Below, one piece after another: positions 1 to 12,700 of a DNA stretch of 64,000 nt; position 1 is the first letter of the stretch, and each line of letters opens with the position of its first letter. Origin of the DNA: Aquila chrysaetos chrysaetos (Eukaryota; Chordata; Aves; Accipitriformes; Accipitridae); assembly GCF_900496995.4 (NCBI RefSeq), contig NC_044024.1, positions 12,712,698 to 12,776,697 on the forward strand, in the 5' to 3' direction. The notes under the pieces were generated by a model, which was not told the origin of the DNA, made no database searches, and was given only the letters and a program-made list of their open reading frames with translations. The position numbers and the translations under genes were made by a program.

Positions 1-2919
1 CATTCAACGAACTCTACTTATAGTGCATGTAAGAATACTGACTAACGGTTTCACGCTCCCAGGAAAACAGGCTTCTTCACATTCCCCTCAGTCATTGCAC
101 ACTATCTGCAATCAGGCCCCAGTTCTGCTTGTTGAAGCCTGCACACTGTGATTTCAGTGCAGTTTTGCAGGGGCAAAGGGAAACAGGATTTTAAGGATCA
201 GAGCTTTACACTGTGAACGCCTGTGTTGGCCTTCTGTTGTCCTAAACTGCCTTTAGTGCACTTGAAGGTGTCAAGAAATGACAGTTTCCCCTGGAGGAGG
301 AGAACAACAGAGGGGAAGTTCCACAGCTCAGCAAGGCTTTATATTAATCTGTTCAATGATCCCTCATCACAACCCACAGTGCCCAGACATATTAGGGAAC
401 ACTGATAACTGTCTCTCTTAGTATGAAAACTACATTTATCCTCAAGAAACAGGCAATGCATTCCTGTGTTTTTCAGATTTCATTTTAACGTAATCAGATA
501 CAGAACCCAACAACTGTTGGATGAGGTACTCCCATAGGATTATACAAAATGAGCATCATATTCAGGGGGATGCTTTAAACTGCAGCCTCCAGTGGTCTCT
601 GCTTCTCTCTTTATCCTCTTTTGTTTCTGAACCATGGTACTTACCATGTGCTGTGTGTGATGTTCAATATTACATACATTGAAGTCTTTATTTCTGGCAA
701 AAATTAACATATGCTTGAGCTCTTACTGCTCTGTGATAGGCTATGTGAGAGAGGTAGAAGCCAATCTGACAAGCATGAAGTTATTTAAAAGACCTTATTT
801 ACAATCATGAAACAAAGATAGGAAAAAATCAATTTACATCAAAGTCAAATAATATTCGATTTTCATAATCCTATATTTATAGAATTAGGCTTATGACAGA
901 CTATTGTTGACTTTGTGTCCAGAAAGGTTTGGGGGTGACTATTTGGTGACACTTGTCTTCTAAAGCAGTGTTTTGATGTCTTCTGCTGAGGGTTATTTTT
1001 GCCCTGTAAATACACACATGTAAAACATCTAAGCCATGAGAAATATTTTGTTTAGAAGTACTGCATTTATGTGATCCACCATCTCATCCAGAAATCAATT
1101 TCTTGTAATCAGTACTTTCTTTGTAATGCAAAGAAACTTTGTTATTTATTTCAGTATTTCCTACACATCGGAACAATCTTGGCTGTCCTGCAAGTCACAA
1201 ACATCCTCTAACTAATGGTACCAGGCTCCCTAGATATTCCTGTTTCTCAGGACTCTAACAACTTGACTGTTCAAAGAGAGACCAATAGTTTATACATATT
1301 GTTCAGTTACTTAGTAGATCTTAGACAGAGCATCCTTGCCCATATTTGGGTGTATTCCCTCATTATATTCTCTTCCAGGGTAGTTGTTGCTTTGAATTAA
1401 AGGGGAGAAACATATAACCTGAGACATGTTGCTTAGAAGATTATCCCCTTGACAAGTGGCACGATAGTATGTGCCTCTAGAATGAAAACTGAGTAGAGCT
1501 GACAGCCATATAATTCCATAGGTCATGAATTTTAATGAGACTAGAGTTTGTGGCTAGTCTTAAAAGTGTTCAGTAAAACTATGCCAATGCTTCCTTTGCT
1601 TATAAATTCTTGGCATTTATTTCACCAGGGAAAAAAGATTGTTAAAAACAGTATCTTTGTGGTCAAGACTTCATCTTGTCATGTTACTATTTTAATGTAT
1701 AGCTATGAGGAGAAACAAATACCTTTCCTGTATTCCATGACATAGTTTAAGAGGATCCTTTCTGGCTCATCCCATGCAAAACTCCTACTGAAATCACAAG
1801 GAAAGGAATGGAAGATAGGGCACTTCGAGCTTTTTATTGTTCAAAAAAGATCTCTGAAGCAAATACAGTGTGAAGTTCCAGTAAGTGATAAACTTCCTCT
1901 TTAGCTGATGTCATTCAGCCTTTTTCTTCTTGTTGCTTAGTCAGGATTCTCTAACCACAGATTTTAAGTGTCTCACCTAACATTTTCACAGATGTGGTTA
2001 TTCATGAGGACACTATTCATGATGACCAGTTTAAACCAGAATACAGAGATGTCAGGAAATCACACAACACAATTACTGTGTTTTGAGAAGCCTCTGATCT
2101 TCTATGGGAAACCTGCAAACTCCTAAGAAGGCGCTTATTCAGTGAGGTTAACTTTTATCACATTTTGAGAACAAAATCTGCCTCGATCCATTATTCTGAA
2201 ATAATTAATTAAGACAGTAGTTGCCTGTACCTGAGTCTTAAGTTCAAATACTAATGAATGGAACAACTTTTAAAATCACTGAATTCTCATTATGATCAAC
2301 AGGAGGATTCTGGCTTTTCTGAACATTAGAAAACCTGAGCATTTATTCATTTTCTCAGATGCAGACTGAGAAACGTGATTTTAAGTGATTATATAGTGTA
2401 ATACCTTGTGATATAGCTCACTGATTTAGGAATCAAACCATACTTAAGTTGGTATACTTTCCCTGACTTTAAAAAGATACGGCAAAATCTTTTTGTTCTG
2501 TTCCAGTTCTTCCATTGCTCTCAACACAATATCAGACTGGAAAGCAATGAGGAGCCTAATTTCCTACATCTGTCCAGCTGGAAAACACCATAATAGTCTG
2601 AAAATACCCCAGGCAAACTAATGCCTTCATTTTGTCCTGGTTTTGGGGGGGCTTTTGGCTACCGTTGATTACATTCACTATCAAAATCTAAATTTGTTTA
2701 TTTTACAAAGTGTAGCCCTTGCAAGACCTGCGTACTGTATGCTAAGGTGCAATGATTACACCTGACAGTAACTGCTGAGGCACCTGGTTTTTGAAATACA
2801 AAACCAAGAAAGCGGCTTATGAAGCCAAGTGTCTTCATGTTTGCAATTGTCACCCAAGCTGCACAAATAAGCACAACAAACGAACCCATTACACCAGTGG
2901 GGAATCTGGATCTGCAATA

Positions 2920-2947
2920 AATAGATAGATACATAGATAGATAGATA
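2920..2947. repeat. (GATA)n microsatellite
   Basis: Imperfect tetranucleotide array of ATAG/GATA units with one interruption (a C replacing a G near 2932). It is short, probably polymorphic, and has no evident function. Confidence 0.9.
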
Positions 2948-3391
2948 AAAACATTTCCTTTCTGACAAGCCACGTGATTTCAGTTGGAACTTCTCAACAT
3001 GTTGTGATTCACATTGTGAACATGGTCTTGTATGGACCCAGCAGAGAAGATGCCAAGTAATAAAGAAAGAAGATCCTGAGAGCTAAAATAATAGTCATAA
3101 ATTCTGATCACAGTCACATAACAGCATCCTAATAACCTGGCCTAGAGCAAGACATCAGCATCTCACTGAAACAGTAATCACTGTACCTAGAAATGTGTGC
3201 TCATCTCTCCTTTAAATCTTTCATAATTTAAAATAATTAATCATCTCACTTTGTTCATGTCAAGTATTGTTTCACTTTCTTATTTTTATCACTTCTGAAA
3301 GCTATGAAGAAAACCTCCTACCTGAGGAGGTAAAATAAACCAAAACTGGCATTCAGAAGGGAATTCTACTTTTGTTAGAAAGGGCAGAGCC

Positions 3392-3412
3392 TGTGATATC
3401 AGAGATATCACA
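3392..3412. repeat. Small inverted repeat
   Basis: Nine-base arms TGTGATATC and GATATCACA are separated by the three bases AGA. The pairing is perfect. It could be a dyad protein-binding site or chance in AT-rich DNA. Confidence 0.6.
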
Positions 3413-3589
3413 CAAGTGTATCTTCAAGATTGATCTGCCCCACAGAAAGAGAATATGTAACTTTAAAAATATTTTTACCTTTACAAAAAATCTACTAATC
3501 TAGGGAAAATATCTTTGTTAACATTTACAAATCCAGCTTGCTTGCATTTACATTTTACTTGTAATGAATCACTAAAAGGATTAGGAAGG

Positions 3590-4200
3590 CAGTCAATCAA
3601 CTAAGAGGAAAAGCAAAGTTTATGCAGACTATTTTTAGATTTGCAAGCCCCATCACAAGGAGGCTCCCGGCTCTCGGAACAGCCAGAAAGCACTGCAGAT
3701 TTGCAAATAAGCCATGATCTAGATATATTTTCAGGATGACTATTTCTCTCCAGCTTTGTAGAGAAAATCAATATCTTGTTTTCAGATGTGTAAATGTAGT
3801 CGTCTCTCTAAAGTGCCCCGGTCAGTTTACCACACGTTCAGCAGCTGCTTCTTTCCAGGCTATCCCACGATTCCCAGCCTATGAGGATTGACAAGGCAAT
3901 GATAAACTAATGTGCCCCCTCAGCTCTGTGCGCAGCCCATTGTTCCAGCAGCTGAGACCCTCTGCTTCTATTTGCTTTCTCCCACATACATTATTCAACA
4001 GCCCAGGAAAAGGCCAAGAACCTCTTTCATTCAGGAATTCTGTATTAAAATAATCAATTTCAAACTGAAGCGGGGAAAGGAGGCTTGCTACAGGCGAGGC
4101 CTATTAATAAGCCACCAGTCTCTGCCATTTGCATTGGAATCATGCTATCATGAGGTAATATATTATTATATTTCTTATCCATAAAAGGAAGAAGAAACCT
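3590..4200. promoter_or_regulatory. Candidate POU/SOX-type enhancer
   Basis: Non-repetitive block with three octamer-like words: ATTTGCAA at 3639-3646, the palindrome ATTTGCAAAT at 3699-3708, and a perfect octamer ATTTGCAT at 4127-4134. A consensus SOX site CATTGTT lies at 3938-3944 with a CAGCTG E-box nearby. The motifs are seen directly. That the block is a conserved enhancer, and that it acts on SOX3, is inference from its texture and its place in the desert beside a SOXB1 gene. Confidence 0.3.
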
Positions 4201-7200
4201 AAGAATACTTTCCCCTCTTTCTCAGCAAAAACATTAATTATAGCAACACCTTCCTGATGTCATATTTTGACACTATTTCCAATGTAAACACCTCATTTAT
4301 GAGGGTCTACATAATAGACTACATAGGCTACAACTTGATTTAGAAAGTCTTAGGGAGAGAAGGAGATTTTTAGTTCCACAACAGACAGACAAGCTGGATG
4401 TTAAAAATAACTTAAAACACTTTTTCTGAACATTTCAACAGAGGACCCAAAATCCATTATTCTATGCAAATGTTTTCGTGGCATTAGAACATATTCAGTC
4501 ATGCCAAAAAGATGCCCAACACTGTTAAGTCATTCAAGTGCAATATTTCTCCTTACAGTGCTACCAGGAAAAGAACACAAGAATAAAGACAGGACAAGTC
4601 ATTACTGTTGCACATCACGATTTTTTTCTATGGCACATTTAAGGAAAATAAGAGCACCACCTTCAGAAAAAGTGAAAAGTGTCACTTCTACAGCCAAAGA
4701 GCAGCAATCTCTTGGAAGAAAATCCTGCACAGAGGCATTGCTTTTTATGGTATTAATTGGGTCTACTTATCGGGGCCAGTTCTGCTCACTCACCAGTTGT
4801 TAAACCGTCCTACTGCACTGTTGAGTTTCAGCCTAACTTTTCCTCTCACTTTTCTGGAGTCATACACATTTATGATGGCAGCATTTTTAATTTGTCCACT
4901 CTTGACATCTTGCAGGTCAATAATATAAAAGAAACACCAATGTCAACATTAAGAAAGGATGGAAAAACCCAGGCCTGTGGCCGTGGGAGTTAATGGGAGG
5001 CATCTTACTGCCTTCAAAGGGTATTGACCATTGTCCCCTTCTGTATTCATGTTTTCCCTTCTTTTCTACTTGAGATATTGATAGGTCCTAGTTATGAATG
5101 TTCCACCCACTATTTGACATTTCTGCTAACAAGTATTGTCAGTATTGTTTAAAAATGATTGAAACCTGGTAAGACTTCGGTGAGGTAAACATTATATCTA
5201 CTTTACCAGCAGCAGCAGCAGCCTAATAAGCACAGCGCTGGTGAGTGACTAACTAAAGCTGGTTGTGGACAAGCTCTGCTCAACTTCATTAAAGCGGAAA
5301 AGCTGCACTAATGGCCCTATACTTTCTGGCCAGTATCTTGGCTGTGAAGTCAAACAAAGTGTAAAACTTTAGATGCTGCTTTCAGAAGTCTGAACTTGCA
5401 TCTCAGTGGGGAATAGCAAAATAAAGGAATTTGACCCATTCTAATAGCAGACAGATGGTTTTTTACCAGTCTGTTCTGATGCTGGCACTGAATCTACGCA
5501 TTCAGAGACTGCTATTCTGACAGGAAAATCCAACAAATGTTTGATGTTGGAAACACACAATCTAAAGTGAAAAAGGCTAAATGTACTGGGATTTGTGCTC
5601 ATGAGTCACTTCCAAAGCTCAAAATGCTCAGTGAGTGAATAAAACATTCCAGAAAGTGCCATGTACAGCATGAAGCATCCAGCTTCAATAAGCAGATGAT
5701 TTTTTGCCAGCCAATGAGCAGTGCCACGTAACTATTGAAACTTTTGTTTTGCACTCTGGAGAGTTTCATTTCATAACTGCAAGAGATGTGCATGAGACTC
5801 ACCTAGAGATGAGCCAGTAAAGCACTTCTTTGTGTCCAGATTTTCCATGGTCTGAACATACCAAACCCTCATATTTTCACTGTGCAAAACAAACCAATCC
5901 CTCCTGCTTAACATGCGTAGTTTTGAGGATAGGAAATCATTAATATGACAGCCGTCAGCTGCTACCTGCTTTGTGGGAGCAAGAGAGCAGAACTTTGGAT
6001 CTTACACTTTTGCACAAACTATTCAATTGGCAGAGCTGAAAGCAACTGGTAAGGAGGGAGAAGAACCAAGTCAGAGCAAGATGAAGGATACTCCAGTCTC
6101 TTCCCCTACCAAGCCATGGTTTCAGCGGGAAGGAAACTTAGGAGCACAAGCAGGAAGACTTGTGGCAGACTGACCGAGTCTGTGCGGCTGAAGCCTGCAC
6201 CTGCTCCAGGGAGACTGCTATACTGCCAGGTCTAGTAACACAGACATAGTCTAGAACAGTTGTACAGTGTGCATTTACCTGTATCACTCAAGACATGCTC
6301 ATTTTCTCAAAGTCTGCCTTTAAAAGAAGGCTAATATTCAATTTTACCATGGCTTTTCTCTGTCAATACAACTTAAGATTTACGAATATCTCATTTTTAC
6401 TCTAAAAGACCCTGGAAATCCTGGAAATGTCATACTTCTTTACGAAGGTCTACTTCTGAACCTAGTTATCCACCACCATTAAGTCTCTAAAATTAATACA
6501 GGCTATCTAAAGTATAGAAGCTACCCCAAAATGTTTCTAACACAAAGTTTCCACAGCAAAGTTGGTCTACAGACCTGTATGTATTTTCTAACAATAGCTA
6601 GTATGCAATTCTTCCACACAGAATTTGCACTCTAGAAAGCCTCCAAGTTAAACGAACCAGGGTAATAATACAACAGGGGGTAGGAAAAACATTAGGAAGT
6701 GAAACTGTCTTCCTTGCACAACTAACTCAGGATTTAAAAGAGTGGGATACCTTGTAACATGTGCCAAAATCTTGTGGCCACTGTAAAAACCCTCTACTTT
6801 TCATTTTCTTCTAATGAACTGATTCAAAACGCATATTGATACAAAAAAGAATTAGAGTTCAAAACTCCATGCAGGCAAACTATACTGTTCTTTTTCATAG
6901 GTATGTTTACCTTTTATAAGTGTCTCACTAAGCTAAATGCTTTAGTAACTGCAGGCAGCTTCAGTTACTCATTATTAGATCTTTGATGTAATTCTTCTCC
7001 AGTATTCAGCATGTGAATTTATTCTGCAATTTGCACTCAATGCTTGCAGTAAGCCCAACATGTACAAAGACAAAATGCTGTCAACATTTATCTGCTGCTT
7101 TACACATGCCTGGAGCAGAGCAAAGGGAAAGTGGCAAGCATTTATATTCCTGAACTCAAAACAAGCTACATTCACTTGACACAGTGCAGGATAAAAGACA

Positions 7201-9319
7201 GAGTAGCAGAGATGAAAAAGTAAACAGAAAGTGAAAGAGTAAGGAAAGGGTAAGAATACACACAAAAAAATTTTCAAAAGAGAAAGAAGGATAAAGTAGA
7301 ATGCATGGTCAAAGAGAGAAAGAAATCAAAGTCTTAAAAATAAACTCAGACCTGTAACATACTGAGTTCTCCCAGGAACAAGCAGAGCTCCCCACCACTA
7401 CTAAGAGGAGCCCAGTGGTAGCAAAAGGGCAGGTCTGACCACTGGCAACCTGGGTGACTGCAAACACCACCGCTAACAGCACGCAAAGGCAGTAATTCAC
7501 ACCGAGTCCAGTGCAAATCTCAGCCCCGTTCTGAACATATAAGCAGGGAGTAAGAAAGGAACGATTGCCTGCCAAATGGGCATGCACAAACTTACACAGA
7601 GAAAGAAATTTGATTCTCAAACCTCTGAAAACTCACCAAATTGCACAAAAAACGTCCAGGTATCTCTGCATTACAATGAAAAACAAGCTCATACAGTTAC
7701 GAGGGAGAACATCACAGAATGAGTAATTCGAAGGATAAGCTATATGGGTCCTGTGTAACTATGGCTAGTTCAAAGCGCACTTTTTCCTTGGAAATTGATA
7801 CAACTATAGTAAAAATCCTATATGTATGTACAGGTTCCTTTTTTTTTCCTGGAAAATGGTTGAAACGTTATTTCTACAAGGTGAATATGCATTTTTAGAA
7901 AATCTCACCAATACCAAATTCCAAGATTTTTACATTTTGTTATACATGTGGTGACAAAGGTTTTGGACTCTCAGAATTTTTCCACTAGCAGAAATTTCAT
8001 TTTTATTCCTATTCAATTTCCTCCTTCTTTAACAAACATTTTTAAGAAAGGAAGGAAGAAAGAAAGATATAAATCCTATGCAGTGCACTTGCAGATGAGT
8101 TGAATCGCTAATTACATCTTACAGACCAATCCCATAAGGTGCCAAATCCTGCTAAAGTCGACTATCCAGCAGCACTGGCACTGGATGGTGCCCAGTACTT
8201 TGTTAGGAAGATCCTTGCCAGTACTGAAATGAGCTGCATTGTACTATTATGTACTTGCTACTAGAACTGATCCAGAGAAGGGCTAAGTGTCCTCAGCTCT
8301 GATTACCTCTCATTGGGAATTGAGAGCACTTGGCAAGATCCAGCCTTAAAGCTGCTGGCACATTATCCTATTTCATAGAGTGATTTATTTTAAATGAAAG
8401 CATATGGATAGCAAGTGTCAATGGTGCAATAATGCTAATGTTAGGTGATGCACCCATCATACATGAGAAGAAATGCGGTCTCTCCAAGCAGAAGGTAGGA
8501 GGCATATGCTTCTGTCAGTAAGATCCTACACACGTTCCCGATGAGCACATTTTGAGCTCCTATTATCATTAGTGGGAGGGGGATGGGGGACGTCCATGTC
8601 TCTACGTGTTTTCTGTGCTAATCTGAGAGCTGGACCAAATCCCAGTACTTGGGTCACTTGTACACAGAGTTCTCATTGTGAATCAGGGGTAAAATGGCAG
8701 CCTCTCAGTTGTGCTTTGAAACTATGCATTTTTTAAAACTTGTGTATGCATAAGCCTCTTATTTAATGAATGACTCCCTTTGTATTTACATGTTCCACCA
8801 TCCACAGAACAAATAGGGTTTAGTCATTTGAGAATGAAAACTTCTAGTCCTCAAGGGAGAGAAAGGAAAGGGAAAAAATCATTGCAGCTATTTTATGGAA
8901 ATGGTAAAAAATCAATTAGGCTCTTAGTTTTAGATCTTACCTGATCTTCAAGGTATTCTGTGGACACAGATGTATTCTTTCTTAACTTACATATTCCACA
9001 GCTTCAATCAGAAAAAAATTCTGATATAAATATGACTGAAACATATTGGTTTCAATGCAGCTGAATTCAGATCAAATGTGGTCAGAAAAGTTATTTTAGG
9101 CTGCTCTGGATCATTATCCTAAATTAGAAGACTCTTACCAGACCTGAAGGCTTCTTAATCTTATGCTTTTTTTATTCCTCCCTTTAAATTCGGCTGATAA
9201 ATGAAATATGTGAAATAATAAATAAATTAAAAATATATGGCAGAAATAATTTCAAAGGATTTAGCAGCCAAGATAGGAATGTACTGAAAGCAGCATTTTA
9301 AGTTGTCTTGATTTCCAAA
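4201..9319. other. AT-rich intergenic DNA, no gene seen
   Basis: Only short, non-conserved open frames occur, the longest about 106 codons and in overlapping alternative frames. A five-unit CAG run (5207-5222) and a short purine (GGAA/GAAA) stretch near 8046-8070 are the only simple repeats noticed. No exon, RNA gene or recognisable transposon was seen. Confidence 0.65.
5207..5222. repeat. Short (CAG)n run
   Basis: Five CAG units in non-coding DNA. It does not lie in a plausible coding frame. Confidence 0.85.
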
Positions 9320-10080
9320 AGGAAATAGTTATAAATTAGTTCTAGGGCACTCTGACTCATTTATAAGAGTGGTTCAAGAAACTCTTCAATATTAATTAGT
9401 AGCCTGTGAATTCAGCCTATGCAATTATGATGAGACAGTTCTTTGGGTATGAAAGAGCTAACTTATCATATTTTTGAATTCACCATCTATAAGCTTGAAT
9501 ATTTTTGTATTTCCATATTTCTCAAGTAGCACTTAATTTAATCTTATCCACATTTCTTTCAATAAACCATTGTTGCGTCTCTTAAGCAGCACAGCTTCCT
9601 CCTCTAACTCATCTCCCCGTGAAATTGGTTTAATGAAGCAGAAAGGTATGAAGCATTAACAACACTGGAATTCATGTGGTAGCACTTCATTTTTCAGAGG
9701 CACTCACATTTCCTACCTAATTTATAAAATCAGCACACAAATGATTTTTATCACAGCCATTACATCAGTATAAATTACTGCCTTTTCTATAACACGGCAG
9801 TTAGTCAAACTGTTGAAATTATATCTATTAGTCATAGAGAGGAGGAGGGAAAAAGAAAAACCTGTAGGAAAGATTTAGTGTAAAATAAGGACCGATAGCA
9901 GCATTATTAAAACACTAATATTAATTTACTCAATGAGCCCAAAGTGCGGATATTTTGCAAAGGAAAATTAAAAACACACAAAGTAAAGCAAATGGGTCAA
10001 TTTGTAAGGAGGCAAAAAGGAAACTCAGCAAACAAACTGTGCTGTATCAGAGGCAGTCAGAAATGCAATTAGGAAGAAGT
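9320..10080. promoter_or_regulatory. Candidate conserved non-coding element
   Basis: Unique, repeat-free DNA with several TAAT-core homeodomain-like words, including ATTAATTAGT at 9391-9400 and a cluster of ATTA/TAAT words around 9905-9935. There is no coding potential. The texture resembles vertebrate developmental non-coding elements, but I could not align it to another genome, so the call is tentative. Confidence 0.25.
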
Positions 10081-12599
10081 TCCGCACATCCAAGAAGGCA
10101 AGACATGCCTCACTTCCAGTCATAGCCCCACACTCCTCCCAAGCTTTCCCATTCACCTCATCACTCTAGCACTGGTATTCTGCTTTTGTGCATGGTAGCT
10201 CCTCTAAAATCATCACTATCCTCCTAACTTCTTCCACGTGCACTGTTACCTACTTGCATCCTGGCTGTTCCTTTCCAGGCTAGTGGGAATCAGCCCCTAC
10301 CACCTGTGCTGCTGCACAGCAAAAATATAATGATGCTTGCTGGGAAAAAGTTTTAGTGCCCTCTGCTTTCCCAGTGAGTATAAACTGCTTTTCCAGGACC
10401 TGCATCCCAATTTGCAAAGTTTAGCCTGTAAGAAAATAACCGCTCACTCCGCAGATGCGTCACGTACTTGAAAATACTTCGCTCTTGTACTGCTCTGTAA
10501 ACAACACCTGTCTCCGCTAGATCTGCTGCTGGTCTTACAAGGGTGTCCTGGGCCTCCTTTCCTGTTTGCTATTCTTCAAGCATGACTCCTTCCAGAATTG
10601 TTCTGTAAATTCACTGTTACCTGCTTTGTCAGATCTCTCCTCCAGATCTGCCTACGTGAAATAGCCATCTGACAGGGGGCAGACAAAAGGTCAGCAGGAA
10701 ATACTCTTTCAGAGTCACGAAGACGCTCCAGAAAATCTACCCTTCCTATAACTTTTATTTGCACTCTCCTTTTTCCAATTATTTCCCCTTGATGTACTTC
10801 CTCCCTCAGATCGGACGGGAAACGCTCGGAGGCAGGGACCACGCCTTCTGATTTGTCCTTTCACAGCAGCAAACATAATAGGACACAAGGCTTCACAGAC
10901 ACTGCTTGATGTCATTGTCATTGGGGGCACTAAGTATTAAAATCAGTTTTTAAAAAAAAAAATCTGAGCTGATTAGGTTGTCAGTGCAACAGCATAAAAC
11001 ATGCAAGGTGCACACAGTTCAAGCCGCCTTTCCTTGGTGTGTTTTGCCTTATATTTTGATCTCCTTCTGCTTACAGTTTTCATTAATTAGCCTTCCCTTC
11101 TACATAAGATCAGGGACTTTTTGTCTGGCTTTCTCTATTTCCAGCGGATGTAATACTGGTGTAGAAGTGTCTACTGATGGCACCTTGTGGCTAAACCAGA
11201 GAAATGCTTGGGAATAGGAACAAGCATGAAGTAAGCCAGGAAAATATCAAGAAAAGGCTATAATATGAGAGCACATCCCTCCTCCTATAGCGACTGCTGC
11301 AAAAATGGTGCAACATTGTAAATCTCTGCAGACATCTTCTCAGCAAGGCACTGCACAAACCCTGCCGAGGGCACCAAGAGCTGCTCCCCCCGCACCCCCC
11401 AGCCCCTCGCAGAGTCCGGGGGTGCAAGCTGGGGACTTGGCCTAAAACCTCATCCCAGCAGGAGGCAGGAGAAGGGGGAAGGGGCCTGAGGCTTGCACTA
11501 GGCAAAGTGAACCAGCAAATCCAACTAATTCAGTGTGTGAGGGGGAGAAAGGACCCAGGCTTTATCTGCTACCCAGAGCCCCGGAGTTTAACGCTAGCTT
11601 TGTTGGGTGCGCTTTGACTCTGCAGAAGAGAAAGTCAGCTTGAACCCAGGGATCAGTTTCTGGTCTGCGCTGGTCAGCAAAAACACGGACCCCCACGGCA
11701 GCCCTTTCTGCATCCCTTTTTAGAGGCATTGCAGTACCTGCTGCCATGGGCTGGGATGTAACCGCTCCGAAAAGTTGACGGTATTGGAGAGACCCTGAAT
11801 GCCCGCTGATCGCTGTTTCTGGAGGCACATAGTGATGCATTTGGTCCCTGTCTCTCTAGATTCTCCCCTAAAACCTCAGGCGTGGGTGGCAGCTCCTAAA
11901 TGGGCCCAGACCTGCAAGTCGGCTGTTACTTTACAGTCATGGCCAGGAGTCAGCACGGTGTGACCACAGCCAGTAAGGTCGCTGGGTCCTTGCTGACCAG
12001 TTCAGGCACAAGCCCTGGTCAGGACAGCCATCAGCCAGGCGCAGCCAAAGCTGAGCATATACCAGCGCTGGCTCTGTTGGTATTAATGCAATCATGTTCC
12101 CCCACACAGAAGTAGCTGATCGGATTCCCACAATGTGATGACTAACAATGGTGGGATTAAGAGACAACAAAGGACACAGATGTACCCTACAGAAACAGGA
12201 TATTTGGCATCAAGCCGTATCATGTGAGATACAACCTAGGTAGAGAGCAACAAACCAGGAGAGTGTGTTAAGGTACAGACAGATGGGATACCTAAGCCAG
12301 CCCAAGGTCTCCTGAGAATTGCTGTGACCACATGAAGAAATCATGACATTGTCCTAACCAGTAAGCAATAACAAAGCTGGTTTAAAACAAGGCTGCCTCT
12401 CATTTACCATGTTTTCTCAACTTTGTCTGAGTCCAGTCATTTCTCTCCAACCAGTCCAGGTATTTATCCTGCATGGCTCTCTAGGTCCCACTCTGTTTTA
12501 TATTACATTTAATATGTCATTAGTGTAATTCCCAGATGTTTTGAAGTCCTTTTAAGAGCTAGCTCCAAGTTTCTGCCCCCAACAGCTTTCAGTATAAGT

Positions 12600-12700
12600 A
12601 AGCAGCATACATATCACTTGGGAAGAGAAAGATGAGTGCTGTGGTTTGCCCAAGATCACCCAACAGATCAGATCTCCTGCATTCCGGAGATGGGAACACG
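12600..12700 (+). mobile_element. Possible ancient MIR/L2-like fossil
   Basis: The phrase GTTTGCCCAAGATCACCCAA near 12,642-12,661 matches the well-known TTGCCCAAGGTCACACA core shared by MIR/CORE-SINE and related amniote repeats, with the usual spacing to a downstream CAGATC-type word. Divergence is high, so the family assignment is from memory and weak. Confidence 0.35.

Larger units (their letters stand above)
1..3589. other. AT-rich intergenic DNA, no gene seen
   Basis: No open frame longer than about 90 codons is present, and none has recognisable domains or a splice-site-bounded exon pattern. The DNA is unique-looking and AT-rich. The only structure I can point to is a short GATA microsatellite and one small inverted repeat, listed separately. 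It forms the far 3' end of the desert downstream of SOX3. Confidence 0.7.

Noticed and set aside
3938..4134. A true SOX-OCT composite site
   Set aside because: The SOX word (3,938) and the octamer (4,127) are almost 190 bases apart, not adjacent as in the composite element.
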